From assembly GCF_900106535.1 (NCBI RefSeq), contig NZ_FNOH01000011.1, positions 62,001 to 126,000 of the forward strand: a stretch of DNA of 64,000 nt, in the 5' to 3' direction. Source of the stretch: Myxococcus xanthus (GTDB lineage: Bacteria; Myxococcota; Myxococcia; Myxococcales; Myxococcaceae). A model generated the notes under the pieces. That model was given only the letters and a program-made list of their open reading frames with translations, searched no databases and was not told the DNA's origin. Shown here piece after piece: positions 16,961-25,700 of the stretch. Position 1 is the first letter of the stretch. Every line of letters begins with the position of its first letter. Both the position numbers and the translations under genes were made by a program.

Positions 16961-19309
16961 TCAGGAGCGGCCGTCGTCCGAAGGCGGCTTCCGGGGAGGC
17001 GGCTCCGCCGCGTCGTGGGTGGCGTGGTCCTCGCGGGCCTCGAAGGAGGAAGGAGTCGCCGTGCGACGATGCGCCGCGCCTTCCGCACGGGACCGACGCA
17101 CTTCGAAGTAGCGGTGGTCCTCCTCCGCGTCGGCGTCTCCCTGCGCCTGGGCGTCGCTGCTCGGAACCGTGGCGCCGGATGAACGTGGCGGAGCCTCGAA
17201 GTAGCGGTGGTTCTCCTCGACCGCGGGGGGATGAGTACCGGCGCCGTGAGCATCCTTCGCGGTGGTTCCGGTTTCTGTGCGTGCTGACGTATCGGCAGCG
17301 CCCGACGGTTGAGCCGGAGCACCGAGGAAGCCTCGACCCGAAGCGCCTGTCCCCTGCGGAGGGGAATCCAGGTGGCGGCGCTCCGATACGCCCGACACCC
17401 GTTCCGGGGCATCCAGGTAACGACGCTCCGAGGCGCCTGCCCGCTGCGGAGATGACTCCAGGTAGCGTTGCTCCGATGCGCCCGGCGCGCGGGGCGGCGA
17501 CTCCAGGTAGCGCAGGTCCGACGCTCCCGGAATGCGGCTTACGTCCAGGTGATGCGGTTGCGAAGTCGCCGCACCTTCCGCATAGCGGAGGTCCGACGCA
17601 CCCGGAATGCCCTGCACGTCCAGATAGCGATAAGGCGAAGCGCCGCTGACCGGCAAGCGAGTCGCACCGCCTTCCGCGTAGCGCAAGTCCGATGCGCCCG
17701 GAATGCCCTTCATGTCCAGGTAGCGGTGCGGTGACGTGTCACGGCCTGCCTGGCGTGCCGCGCCGCCTTCCGCGTAGCGCAGGTCCGATGCACCCGGGAC
17801 GCCCTTCACATCCAGATACGCACGGGGCCCTGGCCCCCTCCCCGCCTCGTGAGCGTCCCCTTCCGCATGACGCATATCCGAAGCCCCCGGTGCACGGCCC
17901 AGGGTCTCCAGGTAGTGCGACACGGGAGCAGTCACGGGTCCACGCACCTCGCGCGCATTCCGCAGCGCCGCAACCGACAGATAGCGCTGGTCCGAAGCCC
18001 CCGCCGCTCGCCCCACCGAGTCCGCGTACCGTTGGTCCGAAGCCCCAGGCACGCGCTCCACCGACTCCACGTACTGCTGGTCCGAAGCGCCCGGCGCTCG
18101 CGCGGGGCCCTCCAGGTGCGCCTCCGTCATGTCCCTGCCACGACGCTCCCTGTGGACTTCCGGCACATCCAGCACGCCACCACTGCCCGGCAGGTTCACC
18201 CGGCGCCATGACACGTACTCGCGCTCCTCTTCCGGCGGCGCTTCCACGACCGCCGCGGGCAGCGCCGCCTCGAGCGGAGGAACCCGAAGGAAACGCACCG
18301 TCAAATCCGTGGAGACACCCGCGGGAGGCAGCGTCACGCGGTTGCTCGAAGCACCGATGCGGCAGCTCCGCCCATCACGACCGACAAAGTGCGCCTCCAC
18401 GCGATACGTCCGCCCCGACGGCAACCCTTGGATGTAGAAGCCGCGAGCCTCCACCGTGAAGTCCAACTCCCGCTCCATCTGTTCGTCACCGAACACACGA
18501 AGCACGGTACGCGGCGCCTCCAGTGCATCCTGCGCCCGCAGCAGGGCCCCCAGGCTGAAGTCCCAGGACACGAAGAGCGTGTGCGGGTCCCTTGGCAACA
18601 GGAGGACGGCGTCGTCCTGATACCGCTCCGGCAGCGCACCCAATCCCTCGGCATCCACAGGGGGCGGAGGCGGAACCGGCGCGCTCTCCACCAGATGGTG
18701 GCTGCGCGCCTCCTCCTCGCCAGCCACGCGCGCCACGAAGAAGCCCTCCTCCACGGGCTCCGCGGGCTTTTGCACGGGCGCGGGCCGTGTGACGGGCCGC
18801 GGCACCGGCTCCGGCGCGGGAACGAGCGGCCTCGTGACAGAAGGCATGACGGGCGTCACCGGCTCACGCGCCCGTTCCACTCGGGGCTTGGGCGGGAACG
18901 TGACCACCTTCGCGGGTTTGACAGTCGGCTTGCTCCCGGGCTTCTCGGAGGCCCGCTTGGCGGCCACCCGCTTGGGCGCGGACACCCTGCCCTGGTCTTG
19001 CGCGCCGTCCGTCTTGGGCTTCGCGGCGGTCGGGGACTTCGACTTCCGGGGCGCCTTCGCGGCGTCAGTGGCGGGCGTCTTGGCCTTCCTGGCGGCGGGG
19101 GCCCGGGCAGGAGATGCAGCGGGTTTCGTGGCCGAGCGCTTGGGAAGCACTCGGATGCCCGCCAACCGGGCGAGCTTCGCCAGGGCGGGGACATAGGCGG
19201 CCAGGGCTGCGAGCAGCTCCTCTTTTTTCATACGACTGTAGCCGCTCCCCAGGTGCTTCCGTGCCAACTCCCTGAGGTAGCTGACCGTCACGCTCTTGAG
19301 GTCTTCCAT
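16961..19309 (-). CDS. Rho_N / DUF4912 protein with GASDxRY repeats
   Basis: A 782-residue, probably cytoplasmic protein. Residues 1-45 form a Rho-N/SAP-like helical module (LKSVTVSYLRELARKHLGSGYSRMKKEELL), which may bind nucleic acid. Residues 50-220 are Lys/Ala then Pro-rich. A DUF4912 domain lies at about 225-345 (LPERYQDDAVLLLPRDPHTLFVSWDFS). The last half is a degenerate repeat, PGASDxRYxE, about a dozen times, with interleaved RYLDxxG. TTG 19315 has better ribosome-site spacing (AAAGG), but ATG 19309 is conventional; the difference is two residues. It is co-directional with the GH57 gene and divergent from the glycosyltransferase, suggesting a polysaccharide-linked role, which is inference. 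Confidence 0.8.
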   Translation of the reverse strand: MEDLKSVTVSYLRELARKHLGSGYSRMKKEELLAALAAYVPALAKLARLAGIRVLPKRSATKPAASPARAPAARKAKTPATDAAKAPRKSKSPTAAKPKTDGAQDQGRVSAPKRVAAKRASEKPGSKPTVKPAKVVTFPPKPRVERAREPVTPVMPSVTRPLVPAPEPVPRPVTRPAPVQKPAEPVEEGFFVARVAGEEEARSHHLVESAPVPPPPPVDAEGLGALPERYQDDAVLLLPRDPHTLFVSWDFSLGALLRAQDALEAPRTVLRVFGDEQMERELDFTVEARGFYIQGLPSGRTYRVEAHFVGRDGRSCRIGASSNRVTLPPAGVSTDLTVRFLRVPPLEAALPAAVVEAPPEEEREYVSWRRVNLPGSGGVLDVPEVHRERRGRDMTEAHLEGPARAPGASDQQYVESVERVPGASDQRYADSVGRAAGASDQRYLSVAALRNAREVRGPVTAPVSHYLETLGRAPGASDMRHAEGDAHEAGRGPGPRAYLDVKGVPGASDLRYAEGGAARQAGRDTSPHRYLDMKGIPGASDLRYAEGGATRLPVSGASPYRYLDVQGIPGASDLRYAEGAATSQPHHLDVSRIPGASDLRYLESPPRAPGASEQRYLESSPQRAGASERRYLDAPERVSGVSERRHLDSPPQGTGASGRGFLGAPAQPSGAADTSARTETGTTAKDAHGAGTHPPAVEENHRYFEAPPRSSGATVPSSDAQAQGDADAEEDHRYFEVRRSRAEGAAHRRTATPSSFEAREDHATHDAAEPPPRKPPSDDGRS
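17327..18100 (-). repeat. Coding repeat array: GASDxRY (about 12 degenerate copies)
   Basis: In reading order the cores are GASDQQYVES, GASDQRYADS, GASDQRYLSV, GASDMRHAEG, GASDLRYAEG (three times), GASDLRYLES, GASEQRYLES, GASERRYLDA, GVSERRHLDS and GASGRGFLGA, most preceded by I/V/A-P. In the middle, copies alternate with a second motif, RYLDxxG. The unit length varies (about 13-30 residues), and the DNA copies are diverged, so it is an old, selected protein repeat rather than a recent tandem duplication. Confidence 0.85.
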
Positions 19310-19442
19310 AGGCAAAACCGGCCTTTAGGTCGCTGGTCGTAGAGGGTCAACGTGCCAGCATTACATGTGTTCTTCGCCCGACCCCCTTTCTCGTTTCATC
19401 ACCCGATGACACTCAGGGGGCGGCTAGGTATCCTGCCCACGC

Positions 19443-22400
19443 TTGAGCGACCTGCCCAGACTGCTCCTGTGCAGTTTCGACGTCATCCCCGGTCCGTCGG
19501 GTTCATCCCGGCGTTTGACCGAATACTTGAAGGCGTTGCCGGACCGCTTCTCCGTGGTGGTGCTATCGGCGAAGACGCCTGACCACTCCCACATCGAGAA
19601 GTACCAGGGCGCCCGGCTGCTTCGCGTCCCGGTAGGCTCGGGGGACCTCGCTTCGCGCATCCAGGCCTTCGAGCGGGCTGTGCGCCGGCAGCTCGAAAGC
19701 GAGGACTACGCGCTCGCCCACTTCACGGACCCCTTCGGCGGATACGCATTGTGCGAGCTGAAGGGAGACTACGGGTACCGGCTCATCTACGAGGCCCAGA
19801 CGTTCCCCTCGCAGGAGCTGCGGTACACCCACCCACAGACGGAGGGGGACCGGCGATTCCTGTCGAAGATTCGCAGGCAGGAGCTGTTCTGCCTGATGAA
19901 CGCGGACCTCGTCGTCACCGGCTCGGAAACGACGCGCGCCTACATCCAGTCGCTCGGCGCCAGTGAGGAGCAGGTCCGGGTGCTGCCCGCGCCGGTGGAC
20001 CTCCAGCCCTTCACGCCCGAGGTGCTGGGCGCCCCGGACGGCGAACCGCTCCGGATGATGTACCTGGGCAGCCAGGTGGGGTGGCAGGGCCTGTCCACGC
20101 TGCTGCGCGCGGTGGAGGTGGCGGCCCGGGAGGAAGAGGTGCGTCTGACGGTGGTGGGCGCGCGCCACGCGGACTGGCAGCCGCACCTGGATGACCTGGT
20201 GAAGGAGCTGGGCCTGAGCGACCGGGTGGAGTTCCAACCCCCGGTGCACCACGACGACCTGGCCAAGGTGCTCGCGCTCGCGGACGTGGGCGTGCTGCCC
20301 ATGGATGACGTGGAGCGCAATCGCGTTCAGGGCGGGCCGCTGGCGAAGGTGTCGGAGTACTGCGCCGCGGGCCGCCCCATCATCGCGGCGGACCTGCCCG
20401 TGACGCGGGAGCTCATCCCGGCTGGCGCGGGCGTCTTCTTCCCTCCGGGCGACAGCCAGGCCTTGGCCGACCGCATCATCGAGCTGGCGCGCGACGTGAA
20501 GCGTCGGATGGAGCTGGGCCAGGTGGCTCGGGCACACGCGGAGGCGGCGCTCGACGCGGGGCTCATCCGCGGCAAGCTCCTGGACCTGTATGACTCGCTG
20601 CTGGAGAAGCGGTCGGAGCCCGTCTCCACCACGAGCGAGGACAACCTGCCCGCGCTCACCACGGTGACGGGAACGCCCACGAACCGACTGGCGGCGCTGC
20701 TACCTCCCGAGCCCGCCCCCACGGCGGCACCGGTCTCCAAGAAGGCGCCGGAGCCTCGGAAGGACAAGGACGCGCCTGCCGCGGGGCGTGCGCGTGAAGA
20801 CCTGCCGCTGGTCATGGGGCAGGTGCTCGATGAGGGGCTCGACACGCGCCTCATCAAGACGGAACTCGAGACGAATCCCATCGAGCCGCCCGTAGTGATG
20901 GGCGCGCCGCTGCGAGAGCGCTCCGCAGCGGCCGCCGATGCCGCGACCACCACGGTCCGCGAGAGCGAGGCCTCCGCATCCAGCGTGGCCGGCAACGACG
21001 CGACGCCGGAAGGTTCCGCGCACGACGCGAGCGACGACGACGATTCCGAAAACGCGCTTCCCATCGTTCAGGCAACGGAGGTCGAAGACGCGGACGAACC
21101 CCCGTCGCCGACGCCCATCGTCAAGGCGCCGATTCCGTCAGCGCAGGCCTCTTCGACGGTGAGCGGCGATACGAGTGAGCACGCGGCGACGACGCCCGTC
21201 GTGAAAGCGCCCTCCTCCTCGGGCCGGTTCTCCTCCGTGCAGAGTGACGACGGCAGCGAAGCCTCGGGGACAACGCCCATCGTCAAGGCGCCATCGTCGT
21301 CAGGCCGGCTGCCGTCGGTGCTGAACGAGGACGGCAGTGAAGCCTCGGGGACAACGCCCATCGTCAAGGCGCCATCATCGTCAGGCCGGCTGCCGTCGGT
21401 GCTGAACGAGGACGGCAGCGGAGCCTCGGCGACGACGCCCGTCGTCAAGGTCCCCCCACCTCCGGGCCGGTCTCCTTCGCCCGTGGGCGCGGATTCCAGC
21501 GAAACGTCATCAGTGACGCCCATCATCAAGGCGCCCGCCGCGCTGAACCGAACGGACGTGGGCACCAGCGAAGCTTCCGGGGACGCTGATGAAGCCCCCG
21601 CGCCGACCCCGGTCGTCCGCAGCCCCGTCATCGAAGCGCGCTACGAGCCACCCTCGCACACGCCGGTGGTGCGCTCGCCCTACGACCGCCAGCGGGACGA
21701 ACCACCCGCGCCGACGCCCATCATCCGCGTGCCCACCGAGCTGCACCAGGAGCTCATCCCCACGCGCGCATCCAGCAGCGGCGGAACAGACTCCTCAAGC
21801 CGGCCGGAAGAGTACCCCACCCCCACACCCATCGTCCCCGCGCCCTCCTCGCTGTCGAGCCGGAGCATCTCGGCGCGAATGGAGACGCCCGTCGGACGGA
21901 TGACGGCACTGACGCCCCAGCAGCGGTCCACGAACACGGAACGGCCGCCGCCCATCTCCCGCCCGGGTGCCTCCGAAGCAGAGCGCTTGCCGCCCATCCG
22001 AGGAGGCGCGTCCGCGAACACACCGGAGCGCCCGCCTCCGATCCTCCACCCGAGCACCTCGACGCCGGAAGCCGACCAGCCCCCCGCCCTGCCTCCGCGC
22101 GCGGCGGCGCCCCCGCCCGTTCCCCCGCAGCGTCCGCCTCGGCTCCAGTCCGTGGACGGCCCCCCCCGGCTCGAACCCGTCAGCCCGCAGGCGTTCAAGG
22201 CCTCGGTCTCGGTCCCCGGCGGCGAGGACGAAGAGCCCGAGGAAATCTCCGAGGACGAAGCCCAGTCCATCGACGAGGGGGACGACGACAGCCACTCCCG
22301 CGCGCGGCCCCAACCCGAGGAGCCGGACGAAATCAGCAGCGATGAGGTGGAGGAAGCGGAGATTTCCGCCACCAGTGCAGCGCAGCTCATCGAATCGGAC

Positions 22401-22652
22401 GACGACCTGGAGGAAGCCGACGCCGACGTCGCCCCCGAGCCACACGATGACGGCCCCGCTCCGGAGCCCGTCCCCTCGACGCTGAACCCGTGGTTCGCCC
22501 AGCTCGCGCACGGGTACTGCCCCCCCGACGGAATCCGCTTCGACCGACACACGCCCCCCACGACGTTCCCCGGTCGCGACGAGCCCACGAACCCCGCCCA
22601 CCCGACCCCCTCAGTCCGTTCGGAAGTCGTCGTCCGCGGCAAGGGCTCGTGA
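19443..22652 (+). CDS. Family-4 glycosyltransferase with long low-complexity repeat tail
   Basis: A 1,069-residue protein. The first 390 residues are a GT-B, GT4-type glycosyltransferase: N-terminal LLLCSFDVIPGPSGSSRRL, hinge block MMYLGSQVGWQGLSTLLRAV, and the donor-site region VSEYCAAGRPIIAADLPVTREL with PGDSQALADRI. The remaining 670 residues are Pro/Ser/Ala-rich: five 27-residue TPIVKAP repeats (from residue 556), variant TPVVRSP units, a proline-rich stretch, acidic clusters (EEISEDEAQSIDEGDDD) and an ordered-looking end (LNPWFAQLAHGYCPPDGIRF). The start is TTG with only a weak ribosome site. It lies 99 bp upstream of aglZ on the same strand; sugar substrate unknown. Confidence 0.82.
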   Translation: MSDLPRLLLCSFDVIPGPSGSSRRLTEYLKALPDRFSVVVLSAKTPDHSHIEKYQGARLLRVPVGSGDLASRIQAFERAVRRQLESEDYALAHFTDPFGGYALCELKGDYGYRLIYEAQTFPSQELRYTHPQTEGDRRFLSKIRRQELFCLMNADLVVTGSETTRAYIQSLGASEEQVRVLPAPVDLQPFTPEVLGAPDGEPLRMMYLGSQVGWQGLSTLLRAVEVAAREEEVRLTVVGARHADWQPHLDDLVKELGLSDRVEFQPPVHHDDLAKVLALADVGVLPMDDVERNRVQGGPLAKVSEYCAAGRPIIAADLPVTRELIPAGAGVFFPPGDSQALADRIIELARDVKRRMELGQVARAHAEAALDAGLIRGKLLDLYDSLLEKRSEPVSTTSEDNLPALTTVTGTPTNRLAALLPPEPAPTAAPVSKKAPEPRKDKDAPAAGRAREDLPLVMGQVLDEGLDTRLIKTELETNPIEPPVVMGAPLRERSAAAADAATTTVRESEASASSVAGNDATPEGSAHDASDDDDSENALPIVQATEVEDADEPPSPTPIVKAPIPSAQASSTVSGDTSEHAATTPVVKAPSSSGRFSSVQSDDGSEASGTTPIVKAPSSSGRLPSVLNEDGSEASGTTPIVKAPSSSGRLPSVLNEDGSGASATTPVVKVPPPPGRSPSPVGADSSETSSVTPIIKAPAALNRTDVGTSEASGDADEAPAPTPVVRSPVIEARYEPPSHTPVVRSPYDRQRDEPPAPTPIIRVPTELHQELIPTRASSSGGTDSSSRPEEYPTPTPIVPAPSSLSSRSISARMETPVGRMTALTPQQRSTNTERPPPISRPGASEAERLPPIRGGASANTPERPPPILHPSTSTPEADQPPALPPRAAAPPPVPPQRPPRLQSVDGPPRLEPVSPQAFKASVSVPGGEDEEPEEISEDEAQSIDEGDDDSHSRARPQPEEPDEISSDEVEEAEISATSAAQLIESDDDLEEADADVAPEPHDDGPAPEPVPSTLNPWFAQLAHGYCPPDGIRFDRHTPPTTFPGRDEPTNPAHPTPSVRSEVVVRGKGS
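21108..21512 (+). repeat. 81-bp tandem repeat (five copies) inside the glycosyltransferase gene
   Basis: Five in-frame copies of 81 bp (27 residues, consensus TTPIVKAPSSSGRLPSVLNEDGSEASG given as motif TTPIVKAP...GSEASG) begin at 21108, 21189, 21270, 21351 and 21432. Copies three and four differ at only a few bases, so expansion or contraction by recombination is likely recent or ongoing. Confidence 0.85.
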
Positions 22653-22673
22653 GGCTGGCAACCGAGCTGCTCC

Positions 22674-22686
22674 TGGAAACTTTCCA
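22674..22686. promoter_or_regulatory. Palindrome TGGAAA-C-TTTCCA upstream of aglZ
   Basis: A perfect 6+1+6 inverted repeat lies 66 bp before the aglZ ATG in the only non-coding gap between it and the glycosyltransferase gene. It could be an operator; no clear -35/-10 pair is visible here, so aglZ may also be read from upstream. Confidence 0.25.
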
Positions 22687-22751
22687 AGGGTCACAACCGC
22701 CCGATAGGATGTTCCGGTTTTCACAGCACTTTTTCCGGGACAAAGGGCTTC

Positions 22752-25700
22752 ATGGAGCGTCGGGTCCTCATCGTCGAAAGCGAGCATGATTTTGCGCTCA
22801 GCATGGCCACCGTGCTCAAGGGCGCGGGCTACCAGACAGCCTTGGCTGAGACGGCGGCTGACGCGCAGCGTGAGCTGGAGAAGCGCCGACCAGACCTGGT
22901 CGTCCTCCGCGCGGAGCTGAAGGATCAGTCCGGCTTCGTCCTCTGCGGCAACATCAAGAAGGGCAAGTGGGGTCAGAACCTCAAGGTCCTGCTGCTCTCC
23001 TCCGAGAGTGGCGTGGATGGTCTGGCGCAGCATCGTCAGACGCCGCAGGCGGCGGACGGCTACCTCGCCATCCCGTTCGAGATGGGCGAGCTGGCCGCCC
23101 TGAGCCACGGCATCGTGCCGCCGGGCACGGATGACACCGGCGCGTCGCTGGATGCCGCGCTGAACGGGACGCGCGAAGCACCGCCGCCCATGCCTCCGTC
23201 GCTCAAGGCCGCCGCGGGGGGCCCGCCGAAGCTGCCCAAGCGCGAGCGCCGCAGCGCGATGACGGAAGAGGACCGCGCGTTCCTCGACCGCACGTTCCAG
23301 TCCATCGCGGACCGGAAGGCGGAGCTGCTCGCCGAGTCCCGCCAGCTCAAGCGTCCGCCACCGCGGCGCGAGCTGATGGGCACGCCCGAGGGCAAGATTC
23401 AGATCCTCCGCGACGAGCTGAAGACGCGCGAGGCCCAGCTCGCCCGCCTCTCTGAAATCTGGAACGTGCGCGAGCGCGAGCTGCTCTCCGGCGAGGACCG
23501 CATCCACGAGAAGGACGTGGAGCTGCAGGGCCTGAAGATGCAGGTGGACGACCTGCTGCGCCGCTTCAACGAGGCCCAGCAGGCCACCATCCAGAAGGAG
23601 CGCGAGCACGGCGCCACCGTCGATGACCTGCTCCTCCAGAAGTTCTCCGCGGAGAAGGACCTCATCGAGGTCGTCGCCTCCAAGGAGAAGGACATCAACC
23701 TCCTGCGCCGGGAAGTCTCCCGCGCCGAGGAGGAGCTGAGCCGCCGCGCCGGCGAGCTGGAGCACGGCCGCAACGAGTACGACAAGCTGGAGAAGCACCT
23801 CGGCGTGGTCACGCTCGAGTTCGAGGTCAAGGAGCAGAAGCTCCAGGACACCGTCCTCGCGAATGAAGGCGAAATCGCGCGGCTGACGAAGCGCGGTGAC
23901 GACTTCGAGGCCGAGCTGAACCGCACCATCAGCGAGCGTGACCAGCGCTTCGCCGAGCTGGACGGTGAAATCCAGGCCCTCCAGGAGCGGCTGCAGCAGA
24001 CTGAGCAGGAGCGCGACACCACCGTGCGCGGCCTGGAAGCCCGCGCTGCCCGTGCCGAGGAGCACGGCACCCAGGCTGACGCGGAAATCCACCGGCTCAA
24101 CGCCGAGCGCGATGCGCTGGAGGCGAAGCTCAGCCAGCAGGTCGCGGACCTGGAGGCGGACCTCGCGCGAACCATGGGCGAGCGCGACCAGCTCCGGCTG
24201 GACAAGGACGCCCAGGAGGCCGAGCTCACCCAGCGCATCGAAGAGCGTGACGCGAAGCTCGGCACGCTCGAGCGCGAGCTGTCGGAGACCATCGCTCGGA
24301 ACGAGCACACCGAGGCGGAGCTCAACGCCAACATCCAGCAGCAGCTGGAGCGCATCGGCGAGCTCGAGGGCGAAGTCGAGGCCGTCAAGACGCACCTGGA
24401 GGACCGCGAGAATGAGCTGACCGCGGAGCTCCAGGCGCTGGGACAGGCCAAGGACGAGTTGGAGACGGACCTCAACGACCGGCTCCAGGCCCTCTCCCAG
24501 GCGAAGGACGCGCTGGAGGCGGACCTCTCCCGTCAGTTGGAGGAGCTGCGCTCCGCCAAGGCCGAGCTCGAAGCGGACCTCACCGGCCAGATTCAGGCGC
24601 TCACCTCGCAGCTCGAGGAGACGCAGCGGCAGCTCGATGACTCGCAGCGGACCGGCGAACAGCTCTCCGCGCGCGTGGCCCAGCTGGAGGACACCGTCTC
24701 CCAGCGAGAGTCCACCATCGAATCCCTGCAAGGGGACGTGGCCGCGCGCGACCAGCGCATCTCCGAGCTGAGCGGAGACCTGGAGGCCACCAGCCAGACG
24801 CTGGCCCAGACGCAGCAGACGCTGGCGCAGACGGAGCAGCAGCTCGCCGACACGCAGAACACGCTCGCCAGCACCGAAGGCGCGCTGGCGGAGACGCGTG
24901 GCGAGCTGGATGCCACCAGCCAGACGCTCCAGCAGACACAGCAGACGCTGGCCCAGACGGAAGGCGCGCTGGCCGAGACGCGCGGCGAGCTGGACGCCAC
25001 CAGCCAGACGCTGGCGCAAACACAGCAGACGCTGGCCCAGACGGAGCAGCAGCTCGCCGACACACAGAACACGCTCGCCAGCACCGAAGGCACGCTGGCG
25101 GAGACGCGTGGCGAACTGGAGGCCACCTCCCAGACGCTCCAGCAGACGCATGCGGCGCTGGAGGACACGCGCGGCGCGCTCCAGGAAACCAGCGACACGC
25201 TGGCGCACACCACCCGCGAGCGCGACCAGCGCATCGCGGAGCTGGCGGACCTGGGCGCCGCGAAGGACGCGCTGGAGCAGGAGCTCACCGGGCAGATTGG
25301 TCATCTCCGCAGCGAGCTGTCCGAGACGCAGGGCAACTACGAGGCCGAGCGGGCCGCGCACGAGAAGCTGGCCGCGGAGTCGAGCGCGCACATCGGAGAC
25401 CTCACCAGTGAGCGCGACGGACTCCGCTCCGAGCTGGAGGCCACCAGTCAGACGCTGGAGCAGACCCACGGCCAGCTCGCCGCCACCCGCGACGCGCTGG
25501 CGCGCGAGCAGCACGCGCACCAGGAGAGCCGGAAGGCCGCCGCGAGCACCCAGACCACGCTGGAAGGCCAGTTGGCCGAGGCGCGTGCCCATGGCGAGGA
25601 CCTGGGCGAGCACCTCACCCTCACCAAGCACGAGCTGGGCACACGCGTCGCCGAGCTGACGCAGCTCACCGCCACGCTGGCGCAGACGGAGAACACCCGG

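Noticed and set aside
17327..18100. Regular repeats suggesting a CRISPR array
   Set aside because: The repeats are diverged, in frame and of variable spacing, and lie inside a long coding frame with protein-level conservation.
19320..19360. TTGACC-17-TAAAGG on the minus strand before the DUF4912 gene as a promoter
   Set aside because: The transcript would start within a few bases of the start codon and the -10 overlaps the ribosome site; too weak to list.
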